In this document: piece by piece, positions 30,781-43,800 of the stretch
How the letters are laid out: each line of letters begins with the position of its first letter
Numbering within the stretch: the stretch's first letter is position 1
Source of the DNA: Ziziphus jujuba
Lineage: Eukaryota > Streptophyta > Magnoliopsida > Rosales > Rhamnaceae
DNA: 64,000 nt
Direction: 5' to 3'
NCBI RefSeq assembly: GCF_031755915.1
Contig: NC_083383.1
Span: 30,545,501-30,609,500, forward strand
Notes under the pieces: generated by a model
Database searches by the model: none
Seen by the model: only the letters and a program-made list of their open reading frames with translations
What the model was told of the DNA's origin: nothing
Made by a program: the position numbers and the translations under genes

Positions 30781-31754
30781 AGAAAATAAATGTTAGTCTT
30801 TTGAAATGGATTTATCAAAGTTAGTAAGGCTGTATAAATATTCTAATTAATATACATAGTAATTATTTACTGGACATTGTCAGCTAGTTTATGTTGGAAA
30901 TCTGATGTTCAATTAAAGTAATATGTAGGATATTTTACTAATATATGTAACTAGTAAAATAAAATTATATATATTTCTATCTATAAATCATTATTAGAGA
31001 GCAAATTGGACCTAGCTAATCAAAGTTTAAATCTTCCAGCCAAAAAAAAAAAAAAAAAAAAGTTTAAATCTTTTATCCTTTTTTTTTTTCTTAAATAAAT
31101 AAATCGAGCTACATCAAGAACTTGTATGAACAAGAAAATCCAAGGCAGAAATATATATTTATAATTTATAGGTGTCTACATTTACAAATCGAGACATCAC
31201 TCAATTTACATACATACTCCCTGTATTCTGTAAGCTCATATATGATACATCAACAAATATATGCTTATATAAATAAAAATATATTTGTGTATGAAATCTA
31301 ATCATGGGTGATAATAAAGATCCCTTTTAATTTTACATTGTTGGGTTAGGAGATTGGTGGCTTAGTTGACAATTTAATGCTTACTAGCTCCATAGTCATA
31401 CCTTTTTTTTTTTTTTCTTTTTCCCATATTATATGATTATAAGTACCAAATTCAACATATAAAAATAATACTAAGAAAGGCATTAACAAAGAAAAAGATG
31501 CATAAGTCTTATTGGTTTGACTTTGACCGTTATTGAAATGAAGCAACCACCTCATCGAAATCTACCTGTAGCCACTTGATCTCCAACTTCTGCCTTTTGT
31601 GATTAAAAAAAAGATATTAAGTGTATATTAATAATGGATTGCCTACGTTTATTTGTAGAAAGTCAGTAGCACATATTATTACAATAATGTTATTATTTAT
31701 TATTGTTCTAAATTTGGGCATTCCTAAACCATAATATAGGTTCTCCAAATGATG
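30781..31754. other. Gene-free stretch upstream of the CASP-type gene
   Basis: AT-rich with A- and T-runs. No reading frame or recognised repeat. The last 130 bp hold the promoter of the following gene. Confidence 0.6.
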
Positions 31755-31765
31755 TATATAAAAAG
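31755..31765 (+). promoter_or_regulatory. TATA box of the CASP-type gene
   Basis: tatataaaaag lies 120-130 bp upstream of the ATG in a clean promoter-like context. Confidence 0.6.
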
Positions 31766-31884
31766 GTTCATCCATTCACAAGTTTCACAAGCAGATTAAT
31801 TTTGAGTATATACATACTTAGTCCTTCTCTTCCATACATACAATATCTATCATATAATCTCATCTTTGGATTAACCATCTAAAA

Positions 31885-32163
31885 ATGACCAACGGCGAGT
31901 CATCCATTTCCATTGAAGTTCCTTCAGAAACAAGGAAGGAAGCTAAAGGCAAAGCACCTCTTATAGCTGGTGGTACTCACAAGCATGAAAGAAAAGGAGG
32001 ATGGAAGAAAGGCATTGCCATCCTCGATTTCATTCTCCGACTCAGTGCCACAGCCGCCGCCCTAGGCGCTGCTGCTGCCATGGGAAATAGCGAAGAGACT
32101 CTTCCTTTCTTCACTCAGTTCCTCCAGTTCCAAGCCAGCTATGATGATTTGCCCACTTTCCAG

Positions 32164-32199
<36 letters not shown>

Positions 32200-32821
32200 T
32201 CTGTTTTAGTTTGTTCTTTCAAAATAATGTCTTTTTGTGCTATCTCAGATTACTAATATAGAAGTTTGTTCAGGTTCTTTGTCATTGCAATGGCGATAGT
32301 TGGTGGTTACCTAGTCCTCTCCCTTCCCTTCTCCATTGTCACCATTATCCGTCCCCATGCAACTGGACCTAAGCTTCTCTTGCTTACTTTGGACATAGTG
32401 AGTTTCTTCATTTTTAACAACTCTTAGTAGTAATAGATTATAGACTAATAGTCATTTTGTTCTTAGATCTCGTATGGTACGTAATCAATTCGATTGGCTC
32501 AAAACTTGGAATTAAGTGACTAAACAAAAATAGATAAATACATTATTCAACTTCTTGTAGATATATATATGTAATTAACAGAAAAATTTGCATATGTTGA
32601 AGGTGGCGCTTACTTTAACCACTTCAGCAGCTGCTGCTGGAGCTTCCATAGTCTACCTAGCCCACAACGGCAATCCCAGCGCAAACTGGATTGCAATCTG
32701 CCAGCAGTATGGAGATTTCTGCCAGCAAGTGAGTGGGGCGGTGGTGTCGTCGTTCATCGCAGTTGTTATCTTCATGTTGCTCATTGTGCTCTCTGCTTTT
32801 GCACTCCGAAGAAAACATTAG
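31885..32821 (+). CDS. Casparian strip membrane protein (CASP-type, four-TM)
   Basis: CASPs form a plasma-membrane scaffold in the root endodermis that guides lignin deposition in the Casparian strip. Exons 31885-32162, 32274-32397 and 32603-32821 (phases 2 and 0, all GT-AG) give 206 residues, the usual family length. The cytosolic N-terminus is followed by TM1 (about 43-66, [20 protein letters not shown]). The first extracellular loop carries the CASP signature around [22 protein letters not shown]2 ([19 protein letters not shown]), TM3 ([20 protein letters not shown]), a second loop with two Cys ([11 protein letters not shown]) and TM4 follow, ending in the basic tail ALRRKH. The nine-residue signature in loop 1 points to a true CASP rather than a CASP-like protein, though the paralogue number cannot be told. 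Confidence 0.93.
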
Positions 32822-32993
32822 TTGAAAGAACATCTATGGGAGGAATGCGTTTTAAGCAAACCAAACGGTGTTAATTTATGATTATGTGATTTTATTTTGG
32901 TTGTTTTTCTTCTCTTTTCTTTCAAGAATCCTTTTGCCTGTTAGCTTCTTCAATTGATCTTGTGACTGCAATTGTAATGGAAAATGTTCTCTC

Positions 32994-33027
<34 letters not shown>

Positions 33028-33653
33028 GATATATATATATGCATATTTGTTTGATTTGTTTTCTGTTTTCGACTTTGAGAAATAATCTGAATGCTCTGTT
33101 AAAAGAGTATTAAAAACCTGACTCTCATATTTAAACCCTTTGGTACTTAAAACTATATTTAGTATTAAGATTGTGGAAAAGCAAATTAATGTGCACAAAG
33201 CACAAGAGAAACTCAGCTTCAACTATATGTTGGTATACTTTCCTAATACATTCCTGCAACTTAAATAACCAAGAACTTGATTGCAAAACAGAGCAGAGGG
33301 TTGGGAGTGAACTGAAGACTACATAAATTGAAATTTGTATTAGCTCTGAAGAGAAGGATAATGAGTTTTCTACTTAAAAGCGCTACAATTTTTGTAACAT
33401 CTAAAACAATTATCACCATGCTCTGTTAACTTAAAAGGGTGTCAACAATTTTCCATTGAAATGGAATATTTTTCCTCTTTTTTTTTTTTTTTTCCTTTTT
33501 TTTTTTTTTTTTTTTTTTGGCTCCTTTAATGATGTAGGGTAAGGTAAGCTTAAGTTCATTAGCAGAACAAAGTAAATGAGGCATACCCTTGTAGGATCGA
33601 TTACCGAAGACACTAATACAACATATTGCACGAAATTTCCTGCTATCGAAAAA
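32822..33653. other. Intergenic region between convergent genes
   Basis: It holds the 3' ends of the CASP-type gene (+) and the kinase gene (-). There is a (CT)n run at 32989-33026 followed by TA units, and long T-runs at 33479-33519. No other gene. Confidence 0.65.
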
Positions 33654-36600
33654 CTAGAAGAACTCAAAATCTAAATATTTACCACCTGATTTCATATCTG
33701 TTCCCCCAACCATTCTTTTACTGGCGCTGCCAACCCCAACAGTGTCAACGGCACCATACTTACCAGGCAGCTCAGCCTCCATAGGTCTTGGCACTTCTGG
33801 TGGTGTGCTGCACCGTATCAGAGCCCAATTCACACCTTCAAAAAAGGGATGCTGCTTGATCTCAGTTGCACCCCTCTTCACCCCAAGCCGGTGCTGTGGC
33901 TCCTTGACCAGCAACCCCCGGATCAAGTCCCTGCTTGCATAAGTGGTAGCTGGTGAGTCTGGGAATCTGAGTTGCTGCCCTACCACATTGAATAGTGTAG
34001 CACGGTTTCCTGAACCCTTGAAAGGGGTTTTACCATACAGTAACTCATGCAAGAATATGCCAAATGTCCACCAATCAACTGCACTGCCATGGCCTTCTCC
34101 CTTAATAATTTCAGGAGCCAAGTATTCATGGGTTCCCACAAATGACATAGATCGTGCTGCAGTAGGCTCTGCAACAAGTTCTGGAAGCGTACTTGAAGGC
34201 AACCCAAACTCAGTTCGTGCTTTTCGGGTCCCTTTTTTGCTTTTCTGAGGGAAAATCCTGGGTATAAAACAAGCAGGCTGGATACATACTGAAGAGGGTT
34301 CAATACAGACAGGTTGGATACAGAATGCACCCCCAGCTGCCCGTTTTGAAGGATCAGAATCCAATGATGAGGTTTTTATCAAGGTTGGAGAAACAGTACA
34401 TCTTAGAGAAAGGTCAAAGTCTGAGAGCATGATGTGGCCATCATCACGGACCAGTACATTTTCAGGTTTTAAGTCCCTGTAGACAACTCCAAGCATGTGA
34501 AGATATTCGAGTGCCAACAGAACCTCCGCTGCATAGAATCTGCATAAAGGAAGGAAAAAATTGACTTTGCTTATTTTTCAGCCAGCGGTGTAACAGAGAC
34601 ATACTTATGATGACATTATTAGTATAACACAATCTCATCAGCTAGAATGCATAACAAAAACTAAACTTCTGAAAGACTAAAACAAGAGCATAACATAATG
34701 AGAGTTGAGCAAGATTCAACCATAAATTCCTGAAACATTAACATAACAAATGACGGTTGACAAGGATTCAGCATATTTTAGGCTTCCAATACTTGAATCA
34801 TTCTGCATATAATTGTTTTAGACAATGCTTTAATACAAGTCTTGAATCATTCAGCATATTCATTCAGCATATCATTGTTTTAGACAATGCTTTAATACAA
34901 GTGTTTTGGAAGCATAATGGGAAAGAAGATAAAGTGATGATTTGTCCCAAGCATTTTATAGCATATTTTCTTTATTTCCCATATGCACTCAAAGGACTAC
35001 TAACATGGTAAAAGCAGAAAGACAAGATTTCTTCTTGCTCAAAAACACAGCCGATATAGTGATGTATGCGACTCTGTTTTTCCCCATATCTTTTTTTCTT
35101 TTCATTTTTTTTTTTCTCTCTCATCTTTTGAGAAAATTTGGTGGATCACAATTATTTTGGAGCGAACAGAAAACCACCCTCTTGAAGAAGAAAGGAATGT
35201 GAATTGAATGCATAAGGCATCAAATATTTAGCATAAGTTGAAGCTGTTTTGTCTACCCACAACGAAGAACAACCCATATATTGAAAACTAGTTGAGCTTG
35301 TTATTTGCTGTTTACTTTTCAATTGTTTAATCCTGTTTTTAGAAAAAGAAAAAAATTATAATTTGTTCTAAAAAATGTTCATGGTCATAGTCTCAGCTTT
35401 CAAAAAGAAAACTGATTGACCAGCTATAGAAAAATAATCACTTATTTGGCTATTAGAGTATTCAAGTATAGCACGTATACAGGATACTCTGCAACTGGAT
35501 TAGAAGTGGATGAAGATACATAAATGTCAAATTGCAAAAGGCTATATTCTAGAACTATTAACATGAAATCTTATACTCTGTAATTCACATGCATTATTCA
35601 TCAAGATAAGAAAAATCATAAGCATAATTTTCCAAAAAAAATTGAGGTATTGGCATAAGAGAGTAGGGACCTTTTTTATTAAAGTACTATGAACTCAGAG
35701 CAATCAGAAGTATCAACTTATCACAAGGACGTGATCCAGCACTTTAAAGAAAGAAGCTAAGCCAGCTATGTGCATTGTGCCCAGTGAGAAGTGATCCAAC
35801 TAATAAATAAATATCTAAGAAACAGCAATATATAATTAGGATGGAAAATTGCAAGCTGTATCTGAAATATAAATCATACCGTGCAGCATACTCGGAAAAA
35901 TGTTTCCCAGGTTGCCGTTGCCTCAATGTATGCAGATCACCCCCAGGACAGTATTCCATGACCAAACAGGAAAATCTGTCTGTCTCAAAATGTGTATACA
36001 AAGTCGGCAAGAATGGATGGTCCAGCAGCTGCAATATCTCCCTTTCAGTTTGAGCTCTTGTCAACTTCTTCCTGCTTGCAAGTGATGCCTTATCCATTAC
36101 CTTCATTGCAAAATAACAGCGAGTGCCACTCAGTTCTGAGAGATACACACTGCCGATGTCACCACAACCAAGGCGTTTCAATAACCTAAAGTGACTCATT
36201 CCCAAAATCCCATCCCGTGCTCGAATGGCAAGAATAGCCTTCCACCTAGGATCATTCCCTTTGTGAGGCTTATTTGCACTCCCAGTTATGTTACTCCAAT
36301 TACTATCATCGCTAAGGCCACTGCTATCGCTTGCTCGACTAACACTAGTTTTAGCACTCTCAAGCGAATCCCCCCTAACACTCCCCTTGGTACTCTCACA
36401 GTTTCTATCCATACTAAGCATTCCATCACTCGTGATTGCATCACTCCTATATGTACTGGCGCAGCTATTAACAATGCTCATTGCAGTGACAACACCAGTA
36501 CTGTCAATGCTACTATGCGGACTTACATTGCCACTTGGAGGCAAAGAAGCATCCCAGACACATTCCTTCTCCTCGGAATCTGGGGGAAGCAGTGAGTTAT

Positions 36601-37273
36601 CTGTATTTTGTGATGCACGAGGAACTGAAAATGGTGATGATAACACACCCAGGTCAGGAGGCTCTTCAACCAAACTTTCAGCAGGGGAAAGAACAGCTGA
36701 GCTAGGTTTCTTAGGAGGAACCCGGATTGACAGATCTTCTAGAAAAGGACCCTTCAAAGACATGCTTTTCATCAAGCATCCAGCCTCAGATTTGGCTTGA
36801 CTAATTGGTACATAAACTGTGCTCATTAGATCAGTATCAACAGGTTCTGGGGGGTGACTAGCTCCAGAGAAAGCGCTAGGTCCACCTTCCTCAAATAAAT
36901 CACCACTTCCCTTAAATGTTACAGCATCAGGCATAAGGCCTTCCTGTTCTGGCAAAGAGGCTTTTCCTTTCCATGTTCTTACTGGCACAGGCAAGGCTGA
37001 ATCCGGAGAGTTCCAAGCATCATATCTCCCAACTTCTTTTACCAAAGCAGAGCGTGCTTTCGATAACTGCAGTTCTCTTGCGGAAACTTCTTCTCTCATC
37101 AAAGCCAAGCGACCATTTGACAATTGGCCCACTTCTCTCGCTGAAGCAACTTCTTCTCTCACCATAGCCAATAACTGTCCTGCTTCTCTTGCTGAGGCTG
37201 CATGCGCAATTGATACCTCACTCACAACAGGCAATTTTCTAGGAAGCACCTTTGATTCAGGAATCCTCTCCAT
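33654..37273 (-). CDS. AGC VIIIa protein kinase, D6PK/KIPK-like
   Basis: Plant AGC VIII kinases of the D6PK and KIPK groups phosphorylate PIN auxin carriers and act at the plasma membrane. Exon 1 is 35880-37273 and exon 2 is 33654-34539, joined in phase 2 ([11 protein letters not shown]) to 759 residues. The N-terminal 360 residues are Ser/Pro-rich and contain repeated SARE-x-x-QL units. The kinase domain starts near residue 362 with GCGDIG 369-374, Lys391, Glu410, YRDLKPEN (catalytic Asp487) and DFD 505-507 in place of DFG, the AGC VIII hallmark. About 100 residues separate DFD from APE (606-608), with the Cys/Ile/Gln/Pro-rich insert ([19 protein letters not shown]) typical of this group. 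It ends in FEFF, a PDK1-docking motif. A noncoding 5' exon is likely: the exon containing the ATG begins at an acceptor (ttgcag) at 37322. The exact orthologue is uncertain. Confidence 0.93.
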
Positions 37274-38518
37274 GTAAGCTACCTGCTTATCACCACATGG
37301 AGCAATCTTCTAACAAACAACTCTGCAAATAAAATAGGTACTTAGCTAAATGTACAAGAACAGCATATGATCTTTGCCTAAAAAAAATTATTTAAAAAAA
37401 AAAAAAAAAAGAACAGCATGTGATCTTTTCTTTTTAACCAGTCTATAAAAGCACCATCCACAAACTTATTTTTTAAGATTCGGCTACTTTAGACTACAAA
37501 TCAAAACCAAAAAACCTTTATACAGTAAATGTGGCAAGAAACTGAAATGCCTAATGTTAACTTAATTTCATAACAGGCACGACAAACACAGATTTGAGCC
37601 AAAAAGAAAATGAAAATTGAAATGAAAAGTATAAACAATAAATAGAAAAAATTCAGTGAACAACAACAACATCGTACAACAAGGGGAAAAGAACATATAA
37701 TTTTGGCATGTCATCAGGCATTGGGATGCATATGAGATATGAAAAAATCCTCACTAACCCTCTTACGATAAGAGCTTCAAACTAAAAATCCATATCAAAA
37801 TATGTACTAAATTAGCAAAGTTCCTATAAACCCAGCAGATCAAAGCAACTAAAAACCAATGACTGAATATTCAAATCCCTAGCTTCACTTCCAATCAACT
37901 ACATTTAAGAAACGGCAAAGGAAAAAAAAAATTATCAAAATATGGAAACCCTAAATTAAAGAAATAAAAACAATACCCGAAAAAGCAAAACCCACAAGCT
38001 CAAAAAAGGTAAGAAAATGCGAAATTCTCCAAACTCATTGCAGAACCTTCATTTCCACGCAACTTCTCCAAACAAATAAAATAAAATAAAACTCCAACGG
38101 CAATGTGGAATTGAAAGACAGTGAAAACACAGAGATCTCGAACCCCAAAAAAGCAGCAGCAAAAGAAGAATCAAAAGCCAAAAGAAATAAAAATAAAAAA
38201 ATCGAACAGAGGAATAACAGCGACAAAAAAAAAATAAAAAAGAAAAAAAACCCACCCAAATGAAAAACAAAAAAGAGAAGGAAGTTGACGAAGAATATGA
38301 AATTTGTACAGACGCCCTGTTACAGAACCCAACAACAATGAGAGGACGAAGAAGAACGACGAAGAAATGCGATTTAGGGCCTTTTCCTTCAGGAGAGCTC
38401 AAGCTCAGTTCCCCTCTTTCTCTCTCTATACCATACTTTCTCTCTCTAGAAAAAGAAGCTACAAAACGAAATGTTTATTTTTATGCAAATTTTCCTGTAT
38501 AGCCCGAGCGTCGAGAGC
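37274..38518 (-). promoter_or_regulatory. 5' leader and upstream region of the kinase gene
   Basis: On the minus strand an acceptor (tttgcag at 37323-37329) precedes 48 bp of leader and the ATG. A likely donor (TTCGG|GTATTG) lies at about 37976, which would give a leader intron of about 650 bp. Upstream there is purine-rich sequence. The first exon is inferred only. Confidence 0.45.
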
Positions 38519-38609
38519 TCTCTCTCTCTCTCTCTCTCTTCACTCTGTGTGTGTGTGTGTGTGTGTGTGTCTCTCTCTCTCTCTCTCTCGTTCACTTTTT
38601 CTCTCTCTA

Positions 38610-38642
<33 letters not shown>
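38519..38642. repeat. CT and GT microsatellites near the kinase promoter
   Basis: (TC)n at 38518-38539, (TG)n at 38545-38569, (TC)n at 38570-38589 and (TC)n at 38615-38641. On the kinase's strand these are GA-rich tracts, which are common in plant core promoters and can bind GAGA-binding BPC factors. Confidence 0.85.
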
Positions 38643-39635
38643 AATTTGCCAACTGAAGCTTTTAACAGCGATAGCTCTGCCTATTAGCTTTTGCTTTATT
38701 TATTTATTTTATTTATGTGCTTTTGTTTTGTTTTGTGTGCGAATGAGCTGCGCCCTTTTGCTGAGTGAGTGAGTGAGTGAGTGACAGAGCGAGAGAAAGA
38801 CAAAGAGAAAGAGGGAGAGGTGAAAATGGGACCCACCTGTGGAGGAGGATGTGGACCCAGAGTTGTGGGACCCACATCTGTTCCTTCTTTGAGCTACATC
38901 TCTTTTTCAAGGATAGCTACTCTCTGTCTCTTCACCCCCTTTGAATACGATTTTCCATTTTTTCATTCGTTCTTTTTTTAAGTTCGAATTTTTTTTTTTT
39001 TATATATTTCTAGGTTTCCATTTTTTTTTTTTGGCTTGCCCAAACGCTACTCAAACGCGTGTCATGAACGTTTTAGTTTACATGAAACAATCTCTGTTTT
39101 CTGAAAATTTAAAACAAACAAATAAGTAGATGAAGTTATAAATACGATAACACAGTTAAATAGTTTATTAAATGATAATAATATGATATTATTTTATTAG
39201 TATATAGATTACTAAAGTTATTTTATCATATTAGAATCATAGATAATTATTTTAAATTTATTTAATGATTATGTTAGGTTAATGTGCAAATATATATATA
39301 TATATATATACACTATAAGTGTACCATATATCAGTATGCTAACTGATGTGATTCACCATAAATATTCGAGGAACCAATAAAAATTGATTTTTGAATAACT
39401 ATCAATTATATAAACATTTATGCCATATAAAACATCAAGCATTTTCAATTTTTGTGTCAAATATATTATAATTCTCATTTTCATTAGAGATTTTACTCAA
39501 CTATAAATTATATTTATTTGTCAAACAATAGCATAATAACATTGTCAACCAAAAATAAATAAAAAAATCGATAAGATAGTATGTTATTATCTATGCCACA
39601 TTATTTTGTAATTATTTTGATAATTCATGTGGTGT
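38643..39635. other. Gene-free stretch
   Basis: It includes (GAGT)n at 38763-38781, T-runs near 38990-39030 and a TA run near 39291-39311. No gene or known element. Confidence 0.6.
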
Positions 39636-40856
39636 TGTTATTTATTAGGTTCAGAATGAATAAGAATAGAAGGAGAAGGGAATAAGAGAGAAAGCAAAGG
39701 AGGAAATTTACTTCATTCATTTATAACCAACAGTACAAACCAACTAAATATTTAAGAGCTTAACCTCACTTTCCTAAAGAATAGCAACTGAAATTACATA
39801 TGAAAAAACATGGATAAAAACAAATAAACCAATTGCTAATGGAAATAAACAACTTAACATAGGTGCTTAAATTGAGGGGTCCCTATAATAAACCTTCCCC
39901 TTGAGAACATCCATGTCCTCACTTGATCTTCTAGATAACATCATCTGCTAAAGTTCTCATCCACTTCACAACTATTAAGTCTACGTCTGAAAACTTCACT
40001 CCCATATGCTCCATTCCAGATTTTTTATAGTGAAATAATAAATTGATCGCATACTAATAAAGATTTGAGTTACATTAGAATACCATGATCATGAGATCAG
40101 TGACTATGAGATATAGATCGGTGGGATCAGAAAAAAATCTCAGAATATTCAAAGAGGAGTCCGCACAAAGTCTTTAGGTAAGTTAGCGTCCAAGGAAGTT
40201 GGAATAACTTAATAAATTAAGAGGAAGAATGTCATGTCTTCCAAGTTATGGAGTTTGTTTTAGTCAAAGTCTTTATTAAGGATCATTATACTCCTATAAA
40301 TTGATGAATGACTCCATTCTTCTTGAAAGAAGAGTTTCTTCTTGGAGGAACTTAAGTCGTCTTAAAATGTATAGCAAGGTGGGTTTGCAAAGTCTCTCCC
40401 TACGATGTACGATTAATTTTCCACTCCACGACCTTTGTATGCTTGCTGGAGCTATAGAGCTCATAAACTAGTGAAAATTGTTTGAAGAATATTAAATTGA
40501 TCAAAATTGGATTCATATTTGATGAGGATATCCAAAATTGCATTGCGAAAATTGGTATCCATTTTCCCATGGATGTCCATAGTTCATGACTTTGATACCA
40601 ATGTTATGTACCATGTTTAAAGAAAATAAGAAGAGAAGGAGAAGGGAATAAGAGAACAGGTTGAGAAAGAAATTTACTTCATTCATTCATAACCAGCAAC
40701 ACAATCATTTGGATATTTAAGAATTCAACCACACTTTCTTAAAGAGTAGCAATTGACATCGCATAATGGAAAGATATGGGATAAAACAAATAAATCATCT
40801 AATAATGGAAAATAAACTACTTGACGTAGGTACTTGGGCCAAGTGGGTCCTTATAA
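39636..40856 (-). mobile_element. Small non-autonomous LTR retrotransposon (TRIM/small-LARD type)
   Basis: Direct repeats of about 253 bp (39636-39888 and 40603-40856) flank about 714 bp of non-coding sequence. On the minus strand the upstream LTR ends TACATAACA and is followed by TGGTATCAAAG, close to the initiator-Met tRNA primer site. A purine tract (caaggggaagg) lies just before the downstream LTR. The bases ggtgt occur on both sides (39631-39635 and 40857-40861), a 5-bp target duplication. The LTRs have diverged at many sites, so the insertion is old. No gag or pol is encoded. Confidence 0.85.
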
Positions 40857-40861
40857 GGTGT

Positions 40862-43800
40862 ATGTAGCACTATTGTTATAAAATAAAAGGAAATACATTA
40901 CCATATGGGCTTTTTTTTTTTTTGGGTTAAAACAAAAAAGACTTTCTAATGAGTATTATCTATCTAGATTTTAAGAATGAATGGACTATTAGCAGCTTAT
41001 GTCTTGTTAACCCTGTGGGAGTCCGCAAATTGCTAAACTTGTAGCTCCTATTTAATTGTTTTATGATTATATTATTGAATAATATATTATAATCCATAAT
41101 CATTTTGATGTTCTATTTAATTAAATTTTTCATCATGTATGTATTTTTTTTTTTTTGAAGAAAAAAGAATTTCATTAGTTAAACAATTTAAAGTCCAAGG
41201 TTTAGACTTAAGCATCCAAATTAGTTAAATCCCACTTAAAATATTGCACTCGATTTTGACTTTAAAAAACCGTTCAATTTAGCTTGAGATTTATTTTTCA
41301 AATCACATTTTCTAATTCAGCTTCTTCGGCCTTGAACTTTTCAATCATGTTTAGATAGGGTTTATCAATTGTCTAACTTAATACTCACTTTTAATTTCAC
41401 CAAAAAATATCACATCATGGTATATTAACTTTAATAAAATTTAGGATTAGGAGTATATTAGGTAGCAAATCTCTCAATGGAAAGATATCGCATACAATTT
41501 GATGCACCCTATTAATTACCAAAAAAATAAAAAAAAACAAAATGCATCAAAATTTTATTAAAGCTGGAACATTTTAATGTGATATTATGTTTAATTGAAA
41601 GAAGGGCTGTAGTACGTGAGAATGAATTAGTTTGTGAGAGCGTGAGGACAGGAGAGTCCACGTCATGACAAGTCATAACAAAGAGAAATATATTCCAAAT
41701 AAACAAAGCATAAATAGAATTAAAAGTCGAAAATACCCTTGAAATTGGACGAGCGTGTTTAAGGGGACAAAACAAGATTCTGAAATGAGGGTTAAAATGG
41801 AGAAATAGGGGAAAAGGACGAACGCGCGTGCATGGTCAATGAGTGTGTAGGAATGCAGTCAATAATTGACAAAAAAAAGCGTTAAGAACGGTTAAGGTGT
41901 TAGGGCGAATGAGAGACCGGAAAATAGGAGGTAGACAGTCAGTGACTCAGTGAGTGGTCGGCTTCTCTGTGATCCAGTGCTGGGCCATACGGTATTGCCG
42001 CTTCGGACAATTTTTATGTTTCTTTGCCCCCCTCCCTTTTATATCCCAGCTTAATTTGTCATATCATAAATTCTTTTTTTTTTTTTTTTAATATAAATAA
42101 ACCTTTTATGAGTATCATCGGTTTAAATGTCAGGGAATTATAAATTATTAGTAGTTTGTGTGTTTATAATCATAGGAGTTCATAGACTACATAGTCTATC
42201 ACCGTTTGACTGTTTTCATTATCTTTTCTACAGTGCTAAAAATTGAAACCCAGGTTGAGTTGGAGCATACCAGAAATCGAACCCCATAAGTTTTACAAAC
42301 TGATATGATCTGTCCCGTCACCTCCCTACCAACTGATTCGCTCCCTGGTGTCTAATCCATATAGAAAAAACAATAAAAAAAAAACACTTCTTTTGGTTAT
42401 TTGTACATTATAATTTCTCTTTTTGTTGACTAAGTTAAAAGAAACAAAAATTAAGCTAAAATTATTATTATTATAATTATTATTATTATGATTTAAGTTT
42501 GGAATTTGTTATAAATCCGTTTGGAGCTCTTAATGCCTGATTGGACCATACATGATTCCCGCTCAACAATTAGACGTCCCCCTTTGGAGCTAGCGTCTCT
42601 TATACAAAAAAAAAAAAAAAAATAGAATTACTAAAAGAAGGGTGACCAATATAAAAAAATTAACCCTTTTTTTTTAAAAAAATAGAATATCCTTTAAAAC
42701 TTTTAATTTTTATCATATGATTCGTAATTTTACTGAAATTATTAAAGCGTAACCCTTTTCAATGAGTTGATGGCAAAGGAAATGATACGTAAGGAGGGGA
42801 AAGGATCATGTGTCATTTTCGGTCATGTTTCAAAGACCATAATGGAGCCACCTATGATGATATGTCACATTCATGAAAGAGCTACAAAAATTACATCTCC
42901 CCGAGTTAAAATTTGAAAACGACCCATCACACACGCTAAATGTAAGTACCGTCTAGACAAGCTAATCTATAGTATGCCTCTGTTTCTATTACTATTCACA
43001 ATACCATATTGATTTTTGACCCCCACCAACACCCCCTAATGTGATGGAACCAATATATACACCTATATATATATATATATCATATTTTTCTTTGTGGAAT
43101 ATTTTAGGTGGAATTCTCACCAAACAACCCAAAAAGTAAATAAATTGTTTTTGTTTTTTAGAAGCCAAGATTTAAAATTAAAATTCGAAGTTCATACTAT
43201 GGGTACATTGCATATAGATAATAACAATTTGTAATTGAGTGTTTAGTATTTTATGTTCCACAAAGATCCCATCCTAATATGACCTTTTCTGTATTTTTAA
43301 TGCAAGCATGAGTTGGTAGTTTAAAAAATACTAATAGAACAGAATAACTTGTGGCCATACATTTAATGATTACATTCTCTAAAATGTATATAGTTGGTTG
43401 TTTTAAAAATAATCCATTTTCTCAACAATGTCTTCTTGTTAGTAAACTTTACACCTACTATTGACACCATTTTTTGGAGGAAGTAATTTTCTACATATAT
43501 ATATATAGTTATTCCATGGTAAAAAATCTTCTAAATTTTTGGGAGTATGATAAGAGTTATATTTTCCAAGACTTCAAATGGAACAAATTACTGAAAAATA
43601 AAAAATAAAAGAATAAAGCCAGATGTCGTACATTAGAGCCTACAGGATGGAATAACACAATCGAGGTCCACTCCTTTCACAATGGGATTACAAGTTGTTG
43701 GTCCGGATCTCTACTATTTAAATAAAGTGAGAGAAAAAAAAAAAAAAAAAAACAGTCTAGTGAGATCTGGACCGTCCATTGATGTGATTTTACGATCTTT

